Part shown: in pieces, positions 27,243 to 38,248 of the stretch
Layout: each line of letters begins with the position of its first letter
How positions within the stretch are numbered: position 1 is the stretch's first letter
Assembly (NCBI GenBank): GCA_001766655.1
Contig: MJCC01000003.1
Coordinates: 62,001-126,000 of the forward strand
From: Phytomonas francai
Lineage: Eukaryota; Euglenozoa; Kinetoplastea; Trypanosomatida; Trypanosomatidae
Direction of reading: 5' to 3'
DNA: 64,000 nucleotides
Notes under the pieces: generated by a model
What the model was told of the DNA's origin: nothing
What the model saw: the letters and a program-made list of their open reading frames with translations, nothing else
The model's database searches: none
Position numbers and translations under genes: made by a program

Positions 27243-30200
27243 ATGCGAGGCCGAGGGGCGATCCTGGGGGGGGCCGGCGCGTCCGCGCTCGCGCTGATGG
27301 TCCTCGTGGTCCTGCCGGGGCTCGTTTTGGCCGCGGGCGCGGGCTGCGCGAACGGGGGGGCGGCGGTGGACGGGGGGGGCTGCGCATGCCCGATTTTCTA
27401 CACCGGCCCGCAGTGCGCGGGGCGGCAGTGCCCGAACTCCGCGGGCGGGGCGGGCCCCCACCGCGTCCGGCCGATCAACCCCGCGAGCGGCCTCTGCGAT
27501 GCCTGCGCGGCCGCGGACTTCGGCGGGATGAACTGCCAACTCTGCCGGCGAAACGCGGCGTGCGCGGGGGAAGGGGGGGTTTGCGATCGCTCCCTCGCGA
27601 TCCGGGGCGCGAGCAAGCAGTTCCAGTGCCGCCTGCGGCCGTCCTACTTCGTCGAGATGATGGGCGGCGGGCGCGAGATCGCGGTCGACATCCTGCTCAA
27701 CTGCACCGCCCCAGACGGGCGGGCGTTCCGCAGCGGGCGCGCCGGCGAGTGCCATATGGGTCTCTACCGCATCGAGGGCGCGCGGGAGTTCGTCGACGCC
27801 TTCTTTCGGTGCGATACCACGCAGTGCACGATGCGGTACGCGACCAAGACGGGCACAGGGGCGCCGAGAACGGAAGCGACGACGGAGACCTGGGTCGACG
27901 GCGCCTTCGCCTTCGTGCGCATCGCGGGAAGGGTGGGGATGCTCGGTCTTTGTGCGACCTTGGTGCTGCTCGGCGTCTTTGCGCGGTCTCTGGGCTACAA
28001 GCACCTCAGGCGTTTTACTATGCTCATCGGGGGCGCGTTGTGCGTGACGACGGCCCTGTACATCTTCCTCATGGTGTTGAGCATGCGCGTGGCGGACCCG
28101 GAGGCCGTCGTCGTCTACGAGTGCGGAAAGACAAGCTGCGCCTGCGCCGAAGACCCACCGGAGCGCTACCAGCCAAGGTGCTCGGAAACGGAAATCCTGG
28201 TCAATCAGGTGCTCCCTTCAATTCAAAATGGGGTTCGCATTGAATGCAATATCGCGTCCGGTGCATGCCAGCTTACGTTGACAGACATCATGCTCGTCTT
28301 TGACGTCGACTGCGAAGCGGCGGAGTGCGTCGACGAATCTCAGTTCCCAATCACCCCCGACGACGACGACGACGACAGCGGCGGCGGCGATGCGACCGCA
28401 TCGAAGCTGCACCTGTTGCTGAAGGTGCTCTTTGCGGCCGCCAATCTTTCACTCGTGGGGGTCCTCATTCACTGGCTTTACCTGAGAAAACGCTCAAGGC
28501 AGCGGATAATCGAATTTTTGCTTCTCTTCCACATTGACGCCTCCCCCGCGATCGGGGAGAACGTGATGGAGTACAGCGATGAAGAGGTGGGCGACGCAAA
28601 CATGCCGGTTGACATGTCCCCGCTTCAAAGCCTTCGGCCAGCATCCCCTTCCCCGGGGACGCCATACCTCCAGAGCAGAGACGACCCCCCGAACGATGAC
28701 CATTCCTACGAAGCAGCCTCCGCGCCGCTTCTTGGGGGCTCCTCCCGTGGGCAGCGCGCGGTGAGCAGCTGGGCGAGGGGGATGTTTTCAACGAGCACCC
28801 CCAGACCGACGGCGGGTTCGCTCGATCCCTTCTCTTTGGAAACCCGTGAGGAGATTGGCAAAATCCGTGCTCTGATGCGCTCCCCACTCCAACTTCGGGT
28901 GGAAGGTCTCCAGTACACCCTGAAAGCACCCTTCTTTGCGCAACTTCAGGAGGGCATTTGCGCCCGTGTGATTCTGCATCAAATTCATTTCACGGTTCGC
29001 TCCGGGGATGTGTTGGCGATCATGGGGCCGTCGGGCGCGGGGAAAACGACCTTGCTGGACCTTCTGTCGGTTCGCTCGAAGTCGGGGGTCGTGCACGGCG
29101 AGGTGCTGCTCAACGGCTCGCTGGTCTCGACGATCGGGAGCCACGCCGCGCAGTACCGCAACGTCATCGGCTACGTCTCGCAGGAGGACACCCTCCTCCC
29201 GGCGCTCACCGTCCGGCAAACGCTCGAGTACGCCGCGCGTCTAAAGCTGCCAACGGCTTTCTCCAAACGCACCCTGGACAGCGTCGTCGATCGCATGATC
29301 GATATCTGCAAGCTTCAGCAATGCGAACACACGATGGTGGGGGGGGGAGGCAGCGGCGTACGCGGGATCAGCGGGGGGGAGCGCCGCCGTGTCTCCGTCG
29401 CGGTCGAGCTCCTGGCCAATCCGCGCCTCCTTTTCCTGGATGAACCCACCAGCGGCCTCGACGCGGTGAGCGCGCGGCGCATGATTGAGGCCGTCGTGAA
29501 GCTCGCCAAGGATTCCTCGATGCGCTCGTACTCGCCGCACTTCTTCGCGTTCAACCCGATCGTCGTCTTCAGCATCCACCAGCCCTCGCAGGAGATTTTT
29601 ACTATGTTCGATAACGTCTTGCTTCTTTCGAAGGGCATGAGCGTGTACTGCGGGCCCGCGCGCGCGGCGGCGGCGACGCTCGAGCGGCGCGTCTCCGAGG
29701 CCTTCGGCGGCACGCGCGCGATCCCGTCGAGGGCGGACCACCCCAACGAGGCCGAGTACCTCATGAAGCTCGAGGAGCTCCTCGACGATAACGTCCGGAT
29801 GGAGCTTCAGCAGCACGACATCCGCGCGAACGCGGAGCGCTACCCCGGCGAGTGGTGGGTCGAAACGGGTGGCGGCGAGGACGCGGAGGCGCAGGAGGTC
29901 GCGGAGGGGTATGCGATCCTCAAGGCCGCGGCGGACCTCAGGGTCTACTACATGAACGCGTATCAGCAGCTCGGCCTCCTTACCTCGCGCTCCATCGCGA
30001 GTCTCGTCAGCTCCTTTCACCTCGTGATGTCCCACGCCGCGGTCGTGGTGTGCATGGCGAGCCTTATGTGTTGTCTGTACAAGGAGCAAGCGCTCGACCT
30101 CGCCGGTGCGCTTAATCGTGAGGGGAGTGTGACCTTCCTGCTTCTGGTCACCTCCTTCGTCTCGCTTAGCTGTTTGGAGAGCCTCATCGTGGAGCGTAAG

Positions 30201-30812
30201 CTATTTATTGTGGAGCGCGAGAATGGGTTCTACACCACATTGCCCTATTTTATCTCCAAGCTCGTGGTCGACATCTTTCCCTTGCGCATCATACCGTCTG
30301 TGGTCCTGAGCTCCGCCATTTACTTCTCAATGGGCTTTCGCACGGACTCGGGTGAGCATTTTCTCTGGTTTATCGTGATCATCACGCTCTTTTCGGTGTG
30401 TATGACGCTATTGGTTATGTGCGTTGGCATTGTTATGGAATCTTTTGGCGCATCTGCGCTGCTGAGCAGCGTATTTATTCTCTGGTTCCTCGTCTTTGGC
30501 GGGGCCCTGGTTCAGTCAGAGACTATCCCGGACTACCTGAAACCCTTTCGGAGTGTTTCACCTTTTTTTCTGTCCTTTGAATCGCTCATGATCAATGAGC
30601 TTGATAAGCAGTCCTGTGTTTTTTCACCGACAGACGAGACCGGGAAAAAGTCTTCGAACAGTATTTCTATTCAGTGCCGACAGTACCTTTTTAACGCGGG
30701 CCTAAAACCGAACCGGTTTTCATTGGATGTTATGCAATTGGGCTTGATCTGCTTTTTACTGGTGCTTGTGGCGTGGACGCTCCTCGCCACCTTCACCAAA
30801 CTTGTGCGATAG
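27243..30812 (+). CDS. ABCG-family transporter with Cys-rich N-terminal ectodomain
   Basis: The protein has 1189 residues, about twice a usual half-transporter. Residues 1-31 form a signal peptide. A Cys-rich region follows (35-195), then two membrane segments (about 231-250 and 258-282), a second Cys-containing acidic loop with a run of Asp, and a third segment near 385-410. The nucleotide-binding domain comes next: Walker A GPSGAGKTT from residue 595, signature ISGGERRRVSV from 709, Walker B LLFLDEPTSGLDA near 730, and H-loop SIHQPSQ. About six membrane segments follow to the end. The domain order NBD then TMD is typical of ABCG (White) exporters of lipids or sterols. The Cys-rich N-terminus resembles the plant ABCG24/28 type. 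Codons are very G+C-rich up to about 29960 and then ordinary. The substrate is unknown. Confidence 0.95.
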   Translation: MRGRGAILGGAGASALALMVLVVLPGLVLAAGAGCANGGAAVDGGGCACPIFYTGPQCAGRQCPNSAGGAGPHRVRPINPASGLCDACAAADFGGMNCQLCRRNAACAGEGGVCDRSLAIRGASKQFQCRLRPSYFVEMMGGGREIAVDILLNCTAPDGRAFRSGRAGECHMGLYRIEGAREFVDAFFRCDTTQCTMRYATKTGTGAPRTEATTETWVDGAFAFVRIAGRVGMLGLCATLVLLGVFARSLGYKHLRRFTMLIGGALCVTTALYIFLMVLSMRVADPEAVVVYECGKTSCACAEDPPERYQPRCSETEILVNQVLPSIQNGVRIECNIASGACQLTLTDIMLVFDVDCEAAECVDESQFPITPDDDDDDSGGGDATASKLHLLLKVLFAAANLSLVGVLIHWLYLRKRSRQRIIEFLLLFHIDASPAIGENVMEYSDEEVGDANMPVDMSPLQSLRPASPSPGTPYLQSRDDPPNDDHSYEAASAPLLGGSSRGQRAVSSWARGMFSTSTPRPTAGSLDPFSLETREEIGKIRALMRSPLQLRVEGLQYTLKAPFFAQLQEGICARVILHQIHFTVRSGDVLAIMGPSGAGKTTLLDLLSVRSKSGVVHGEVLLNGSLVSTIGSHAAQYRNVIGYVSQEDTLLPALTVRQTLEYAARLKLPTAFSKRTLDSVVDRMIDICKLQQCEHTMVGGGGSGVRGISGGERRRVSVAVELLANPRLLFLDEPTSGLDAVSARRMIEAVVKLAKDSSMRSYSPHFFAFNPIVVFSIHQPSQEIFTMFDNVLLLSKGMSVYCGPARAAAATLERRVSEAFGGTRAIPSRADHPNEAEYLMKLEELLDDNVRMELQQHDIRANAERYPGEWWVETGGGEDAEAQEVAEGYAILKAAADLRVYYMNAYQQLGLLTSRSIASLVSSFHLVMSHAAVVVCMASLMCCLYKEQALDLAGALNREGSVTFLLLVTSFVSLSCLESLIVERKLFIVERENGFYTTLPYFISKLVVDIFPLRIIPSVVLSSAIYFSMGFRTDSGEHFLWFIVIITLFSVCMTLLVMCVGIVMESFGASALLSSVFILWFLVFGGALVQSETIPDYLKPFRSVSPFFLSFESLMINELDKQSCVFSPTDETGKKSSNSISIQCRQYLFNAGLKPNRFSLDVMQLGLICFLLVLVAWTLLATFTKLVR

Positions 30813-31699
30813 ACACATTAGGGAATATGCCAGGGTGTGTCGAAAGGCCCTTTTGCTTTCAAAAGAAAGGAAAATACTTTTTTCCACAAATTCTATACAA
30901 TATGGCGTCAACGTTAGCTACGAAACGAGGTCTCAAGGCTCTTTTTTTCTTCAAGAGGGTGGTGTCCTAAACCTTTTGCTTGCAGACCATCCCAGAGCAA
31001 AATGTAAGGGACAAACTTAAACACCCAGAAACCGTTAAAATTAATTTGAGCTTTTTCTGTGTGTGAAGAGTGAGGATCTACAGGATACCTTTCACTTTTG
31101 AATTTTGTGAAGATTTTATTCTAGGAAAATAATATGTACATTTGCCTTTTATATTTGCTGGCTTTGCTACTTATACATTACTTTATCTACTCCATTACAA
31201 TATGGTATCGAAAGGGAAGGGCATTCACGAAATGAAAAGAGCTGTTACCATTTCGAAGCGATATATATATATATAGATATATATAGATAGATATTGATAT
31301 GCTAAATTGCTGTGTGCATCCATTTTCCCCACTGCGTTTCATGTCTCTATTCTATGGAATGTCAAAGAGTGCATTTTATACAATGATTCAGATACTATAA
31401 GCGATCAAAATTGCTATACAGATGCAAATACCGGAATTTTGAACTTTTAAAAAAGGTGGAGGAGGAAAAATGCGCTTAATTTGTATAAAGTAAGCTTCGA
31501 TTGTCATTGTATTTTACTCTCGTCCCTCTCGTCCCTCTTGTCTTTTTTTTTTTTTTTGAGAAGTTCGCGAGATCGAATTTCAAAGAGGCAGAATAGCATA
31601 GAATCATATAGTTTGATCTGTCTCCTCCCTATATTTGGGCGTGTACCATTTGGGGGGTTTAAACAGTCCCCCACCTACCAGGAAAGCATTTTCCGGCAG
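30813..31699 (+). other. Intergenic spacer
   Basis: AT-rich, with a TA/GATA-like tract at about 31259-31300 and a T/C tract (about 31520-31557) ending in AG at 31559-31560, a plausible acceptor for the next gene. Frames opening here upstream of 31700 lack an ATG. Confidence 0.5.
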
Positions 31700-34600
31700 A
31701 TGAAGCCCTCAGAGGCACGCAAAGGCATTTTTACCACGCCTCTGCAGAATGACTTCCAGTGGTACAACTTGTACAAAAAAATGTATGGTATCTGCACCTA
31801 TGCCCCACCGATGCCAATGAACCCCAACACCACGACCGACACCTTTCCTAAACGAAAGCATATTCACGGCTTCCTCGACGACTATCGTGCCTCTTTTGAG
31901 GTCGAAGGAAACGATGACTGCCACGATGAAAAAGAGCGTGCCTTAAACCCTGTCGTAAAATCATCGCCCAAGGACGCGTATGTCACCTTTTCCAGGCGGA
32001 GCATCGAATTGAGCTCGGACGGCGGCTCCTCGATTTCGACGCCGCACGAGGACTCGTTTCCGAAGTCCCCCGACGAGGAATCGAATCGGAACCGTTGGGT
32101 TCGCTCGCTGAAGGGCTCCTTATTGCACGAAAAGACGAAGGGCGGCGGCGGCTCGGCCGGGGGGGCCCACGGCAGCTCCCAGCACGACATGCTCAACGAG
32201 CTCCTCGACGACTGCGGCTTCGAGGGGGGGCTCTTCAACTCGAACTTCTTCGACTTTTTAAAGCACCCGCGCGGGCACGCCGGGAGCGCGGACGCGGGCG
32301 CGACCGCCCTCGACGACCCCGCGTTCGCGGAGAGCCACGCGGCGGCCTCGCTGCCGCCAATCTACTCCGGGGCGATCCCGCCGCTCGCGGAGTCCGCGAT
32401 CGCGCTTTCCGTCCAGCAATCGCAGCTCTCGCTCGGGAGCAGCGTCGGCGGCGGGCTGAACGCGCGGCCGCGGCCCTCCGAGGCGATCCTGGTCCTCCAG
32501 CGGGACACCTGGGAGCTCCTCATGGACGGCCGCGCGATCGCCTGGATCGAGCGGGAGGCGCTCGAGACCGGCAAGGCCGCCGCGCAGAGCCTCCGCCGGC
32601 TGCTCGACATCGTGACGGGGCCGCTGACCTTCTCCGGCCGCTGGCTCGACCTCAAAGGCGCCGAGAGCCTCCGCGGCGCCGACCGCGCGGGGTGGTCGAG
32701 CGTCGGCAGCCCCGACGAGGCCAGGGAGGTCTCCCTCCAGCGGCTCTACGAGAGCTTCGAGCCCTTCTTCGCCGTCATCGCGATCCCGAGCGTCCTGCAG
32801 AGGCTGCAGAACCAATACAACGCGGCCCTGCGCGCGCAGATCCGCGGGCTCCCCGGGCTCCCCGCCGACATCGTCGGCCTGCCGCTCTTTAGCCAGTACG
32901 CCACCTGGAAAGAGGCGTTTGAGAACCGCAAGGCCTGGAGTAATGCGCCGCTGAGCTACTTCCTCATTCACGACGCGAGCTTCAACTACGCGCAGATCTG
33001 CGCGCTCTTCAACCTCCTGCAAATCGTGCAGGACGAGACGCATCAGCACACCGAGCGCTGTCTGGAGGCCGCGGGCATGGTGATCGCGCTCGAGGCCGCG
33101 AGCTATTTGCTCATCGACTACCACGGCATCCGCATGGCCGCGCAGGACCACCTCCACGTCTGCCCCCTCCTCGCGATCCAGGAGACGACCGAGGACGTCC
33201 TGCTCGCCTACGAGCAGAGCTCCGCGCGGAATGCCCTCACGATGGCGCTCTACGTCTGCGACTTTTTGACGGACTGCGCCCTGGACCGCGAGACCGCCGC
33301 CAACTTCGTGAGCTCCGAGGCCATAAAGCTTCATAGCCGGTTTCAACCCCCCGGGACGGAAACGGAGCAGGTGCTGCCCGATCTATTCTACGCGAAAAAG
33401 AGCAGCTTCTGCCAGAACACGGCCGAGCGGAGCTGCCCGAACAGCAGTCCACGCACCAACCCCCAGGATGAGGAGGGCGATCGCCTGTCGCGGAACTCCA
33501 CGGTGAGATCGCTCGACGACGAGGCGTGCAACTCGCACGAGACCGCATCCCAGGTCGACTCCCCACTCGAAAAGCGTCTTAAGCTGCTTTGCGGGTGCTT
33601 TAATGAGGCGGATTTTGAAGCCATCTTTGACCTTATTTATTGGTTCACCGATGCCGCCACGGTACACTCCGCCGTCCCGGTAGACCCACTCCTTGTGCCG
33701 CATGACCCCGAGGCGGAGGGGAACGCGGCGGGGGGGAAGAGCTCGGACAAGGAGGTGACCCTGCCCCACTGGATCGAGCTCGGACTCTCGATCTCCTCGC
33801 TGGAAAGCAGCGTCGTGAGCGTCGGTTCTCACAAACAGACTCCGCGAAAGAAGCGGCAAACCCCTCCGAACGGGAAGACGGCAAAGGGCAGAAATGGCTT
33901 GCCATCCACACGGCCACCTCAAAACCGGGCTCCGCGCATCTCGATTACGACCGCGCAGGTGTTCTCGAACACGACGTCGATCTCCTCGGTCGATGCGGGG
34001 AAAACTGCCCCGATCGAGCAGCTCTACATTCCTGGTCGGCAGCAACGCTACCACGCGGTCAGCTCGCTGCTGGAGGCGATTACCAGCTACGAAGCGTGTC
34101 TCCAGACGCTGATCAAACATAACCCACGGACGGACCACCACGACCCACCCAGGAGCCAAAAGGGCAGCCCCTCGAATACAATACGTATCGGGAAGCGGCT
34201 CGAATTCCCCCCCGCGGACGGCGATGAGGCGGCACTCAAGGAGGGCAAAACAGGCAAGCGGCGCCAACGAAAGCGAACCGTGAAAAGTGATACCACCCCG
34301 GGGCTACCCGAGCTCACTGCCTACCTCTCCCCCTCGACAACCATTCTTAAGACGCCGCTGATTTTTATCATGAGCTACATCCGTCTCCATGGCGCCGTAT
34401 GGCTGAAGCAGCCCTTTGAGCGGTTGTTTAACATATTGCGCAAGGAGAGTGTTCTTTTGTATGTTAACACCCTGGAGTTGAACAACGACTTTAAGGTGCT
34501 GGAATTGAAGCACCTGCAGAAGACAGCAGGCGCGGGGGCCTTCAACATGTCTCGCACGAATGACTCCCGACGAAGCAGCGCCAGCGTTGCGTCGCGGCAG

Positions 34601-37020
34601 CTGGAGGCGTCTCGAGCGATCGACAGCAGTTCCTCAAAAGGAGGCTCCTTTGGGAATGTGGGAAGTCTCTCCCTAAGCCTCGCCCATGAGGCCAGCCACA
34701 ACGCCCATGTTCAATCCCTTGAGGATTTGATCTGCCAAGACATCCTGTATGTTATGAACGAGTTCTTTAACGCACTCTATGGGAGTCGCTCGACGACACG
34801 GTTGCCGCGAGGGATCGCCGCCATCTTAACTCAGTTTACTACCGCCGTGCACCTGCACCTCTTGCAGTCGTTCGTGGACCCGACCGGCGCCGACGATGCC
34901 GCGGCTGGCCTCACGAACAACAGCCCCAGCAATTCCCCGCGGACGGGCCTTCGCCGCGTGAGTGAATACCTTCGGCACTTAAAGCTTAGTCAAGTGGCAG
35001 TACGGAAGGGTATGCTGCGGCGCAACGAAACGCTTTCCAACAGCGTCGTCAAGCGTCTGTTGAATAACATTGAGCAGAATCGCCTTGCCAAGTTTATCCT
35101 ATTCGACTGCTGGATTATCTGCACGCTTAACAACGCCGTTTCCTATGGTCACATCGATGAGAACGCCTCCCTTCACCTGCGATGGAACATCGACGCCTTC
35201 GCACGGTACTTAAAGATACTTGTCAATGCCCCCTTTATCAAGGAAAAGGCGTCGAGCGGCTATGCTACGGAAGCTAGTAAATACATCAACAGTCTAGCGG
35301 AAAACATGGCGGGGGTCTCGGATGCGAACTTCTCTCGTACGAACTCCGCGACCGATCTAAAGGACAAGTTAAAGGGGTCCTTCACCAAGTTGCGAAACCC
35401 GAGCGATGCGCGGCGAACGTCGCTTCAGGATCGCGCGCCTTCGCACAGCACACGGGCGATGAAGCGGGAAAAGCCCCCGCCGGTGATGATGTCGCTGCCC
35501 TGTTTTATCACCGGTGTGTATGACATCGCGACGGGGAACCTTGTCCGTCTCGGCCTGCACAACCCCTCTCCCAACTCCGATGCACGACTGACCTGGCGGG
35601 ATGATAGTACGCTGCCCTCGGTGTCCTCGTTTAGTCGCGGAATCAAGGGCGACAAAATCGCCGCCTCGAGGCGGCAGTCCCGGGAGAGCTTTGCGGCCTC
35701 GACCGGGCACAGGGCCGCCGGCATGCACGGGCCCAAGACCATCGTGCGGGACCTCATCTCGCTCAAGCCCCCGATCGCCGGGTTTCCCTCCCCCGAGGAC
35801 TACGTGTGGCCGCCGCCGGCTCCGAAGGTGTACACGGTCATCGAGGGCTCGAACTGGGATAGCATCTCGCCCTTCATGAAAGCGCTGAACGAGGCGCTTG
35901 GGATTGTGGGGTACGACATGGAGGAGGACAGCCTGCACGAGGATGGCCCGGGCGGGCGGGCCTCGAGCGAGACCGCGCGCGAGCGGGCGGACGTCTTCAT
36001 GGGCGTCTCCGACTTCGCGAAGGACGGCTTCAACGAGCAGAGCTGTGCGATGCGGCTGCTGGACACCTTCACGCGGCGCGCCTGCCAGGAGCGCTCGGCG
36101 AACGTGGTGATGACCGAGTACGAGGTGCTGCCCTCGATCGCGGCGCGCTGCGTGGACCGGCTGGGGGACCTCATAACGGGGCAGCACCCGCTGGTGGCCT
36201 CCGCGGTCGCGCTCGGCGTGCTGCCCGGCGGCCCCGGCCACGCGCCGTACCTCGCGGCGCTCCACGGCACCCTCCTCCACCCCCGCGCGGCCGCGCAGGC
36301 GCTGGCCAACGTGCGGCGCAACAGCCCGCGCGCCTTCGCCGNNNNNNNNNNNNNNNNNNNNNNNNNNNNNNNNNNNNNNNNNNNNNNNNNNNNNNNNNNN
36401 NNNNNNNNNNNNNNNNNNNNNNNNNNNNNNNNNNNNNNNNNNNNNNNNNNNNNNNNNNNNNNNNNNNNNNNNNNNNNNNNNNNNNNNNNNNNNNNNNNNN
36501 NNNNNNNNNNNNNNNNNNNNNNNNNNNNNNNNNNNNNNNNNNNNNNNNNNNNNNNNNNNNNNNNNNNNNNNNNNNNNNNNNNNNNNNNNNNNNNNNNNNN
36601 NNNNNNNNNNNNNNNNNNNNNNNNNNNNNNNNNNNNNNNNNCCTCGCGCGCGCCCGCCGGCTCGACCCGGGCCGCGTGCTCCGCGCCGGCGCCGACGCCC
36701 TCGCCCGCGAGACCCGCGCCGAGCCCCTCTGCTTCGACCCATGGTGGCGCGCGATGGTCGTCGCACTCTGCGCGCGCGTCGCCGCGCTCTGCGGGGAGTG
36801 CAGCCCCGCACACGCCGAGGCCTTCTTCCACGCCGCCCGCGAACGCACCGAACACGCGCGGCAGCTCACACGGCAGGCCACCAAGAACTTCGTCGCCCAC
36901 CTCGGCAAGACAACCGAGGAGGCCAAGAAGGAGCGCAGGAAGAAAACGGGCGGCGAGCGGGCCGCTAAACCACACCGCCCAAAGGGCGGCACCACGCGTC
37001 AAGTCACGAAGCGGAAGTGA
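31700..37020 (+). CDS. Very large conserved-looking protein of unknown function, broken by a 300-N gap
   Basis: The first ATG is at 31700, starting M-K-P-S-E-A-R-K. The frame runs to 36341 (about 1547 residues) and enters a gap. After the gap the same numerical frame gives low-complexity Pro/Ser/Arg and runs to 37207. A different frame from 36643 has near-pure G/C third positions and protein-like helices (AMVVALCARVAALCGECSP, AEAFFHAARERTEHARQL), ending in a Lys/Arg-rich tail and a stop at 37018-37020. I take that as the true end, so the real gap length must be 1 modulo 3. The body has mostly helical blocks separated by Ser-rich linkers. I recognise no domain. Two strongly G+C-rich blocks (about 32090-33300 and 35800-36960) alternate with ordinary sequence. 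Confidence 0.8.
36342..36641. other. Assembly gap, 300 N
   Basis: Exactly 300 unknown bases inside the most G+C-rich part of the preceding gene. The frames on either side differ, so the number is probably a rounded placeholder or estimate. Confidence 0.99.
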
Positions 37021-37144
37021 GAGCGGGTTCGCCGGATCGCAGACCGTGCCGCTAAAGGCCCTGTTCGGCGCAAATGCACAATTCAACACCGTGTTGGGAA
37101 CCCCTTTGACGGATTCCACTAGTTGGCGACGCCCCATCACGGGA

Positions 37145-37178
<34 letters not shown>

Positions 37179-37684
37179 CGATAGATATTGGAAACCCTAT
37201 GAAATGAATACCCAATTTTACTGGGTTTCGCATTATGTAAACTACGCCTAATTTGAAGTGCACTATAGGCTCTCCCTATGTGGTGACGGTGACCTTCACT
37301 CAATGGATTTTCGATAAACCTTAGCTCCTTCAACACAAACATTTATGTAATTCGGGAACCCCTGAAGGTGGATAGGGTATTGCGAATGCAATGCATGCAG
37401 CTGTCTAACCATAAGCTCTGCCCACATTCGTAGGGTTTTCTCGCGCCTATTTAACACACAAGGTCTTGTTTCGTCTTGCTCTTTTTCACGTTTTTAACCC
37501 ACACACGATCACCGTTTCGCGTATTTTTATGAGCTTCCGTTTAATAAATAAGAAGATCAATTTATCCCCTTATTATCCTCCTTTATTTTTATTATATATA
37601 AATGGATGTGTGTACAAAAAGGTGAAATTGGCTCTACCGCATGCCATCTAATTATTATTCTTTTTCTATTTATAGTCTGCTTCA
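37021..37684 (+). other. Intergenic spacer with TA tract and probable acceptor
   Basis: Includes a TA tract at 37149-37177. A T-rich stretch at about 37652-37672 ends in AG at 37674-37675, 9 bases before the next ATG. No gene seen. Confidence 0.55.
37149..37177. repeat. (TA)n dinucleotide tract, 29 bases
   Basis: Perfect alternating A/T, about 130 bases after the stop at 37020. It is translated as a Tyr/Ile run in the wrong frame that ends at 37207, further evidence that this frame is not the gene's end. Confidence 0.95.
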
Positions 37685-38248
37685 ATGAGTCTATCTCCTG
37701 AACTCCAGCACACACACCCTAAACCGCTTGCTAACTTGGCGATAAATAACATCGAGCCCTTTCGTTGTGTCTCGCACCGCAAGCGAAAAGTCGAGAATGA
37801 TCACCACTGCGGCGATGCTATTGATAATGGTCTCGATCTACCTAAGGCTGACGACGTGGAAGATCTCCATGTAGCCGTTCGATGTAGAAGCCCCTCTAAC
37901 CCCTTGAATAGCTCAGACAATCGCATTCACGCTGCTATGGGCAAAGGAACTTTGTTGAATAAAGACTCCACAGGCAACAGCGAAGGACCAGAAAGGGCAT
38001 CTTGCCCCATGCGATCCATCTTCTGGGAAGCTTCTACGGCTGGGAACCAAGATGCGCTTTCGAATGCGAAAGCAGGGAATCTTCTACTGTCACGATCTCC
38101 AGTCCATCACCTTGCTCAACTCTTGATTAAATGTGTGCGTGAAGATGAGAAACTATTATTTCTAACTCGCTTAGCCTTCTTGAAGGCATTAAAAAACGTT
38201 AGAACTCTCGAATTATACTTTCAAGAGCTAGGCGAAAATATGCCTTGA
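37685..38248 (+). CDS. Hypothetical protein, 187 residues
   Basis: Not recognised. The first two thirds are polar with many Asn, Ser and His and look disordered. The last 50 residues are hydrophobic and helical (HHLAQLLIKCVREDEKLLFL, LAFLKALKNVRTLELYFQEL), perhaps a small dimerisation helix pair or a coiled coil. A probable splice acceptor lies 9 bases before the ATG. Codon composition is ordinary. A short C-terminal helical module after a disordered leader is common in adaptor proteins, but I have no evidence for a role. Confidence 0.6.
   Translation: MSLSPELQHTHPKPLANLAINNIEPFRCVSHRKRKVENDHHCGDAIDNGLDLPKADDVEDLHVAVRCRSPSNPLNSSDNRIHAAMGKGTLLNKDSTGNSEGPERASCPMRSIFWEASTAGNQDALSNAKAGNLLLSRSPVHHLAQLLIKCVREDEKLLFLTRLAFLKALKNVRTLELYFQELGENMP

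Noticed and set aside
31481..31699. Upstream extension of the large gene from a TTG codon
   Set aside because: Kinetoplastid genes begin with ATG and the first ATG in the frame is at 31700. Similar TTG or GTG extensions were dropped at 301, 5532, 14251, 15492, 38828, 42603 and 61115.
36642..37207. Frame running from the gap to 37207 as the end of the large gene
   Set aside because: It is low-complexity and runs through the (TA)n tract, while the other frame has coding composition and a stop at 37020.
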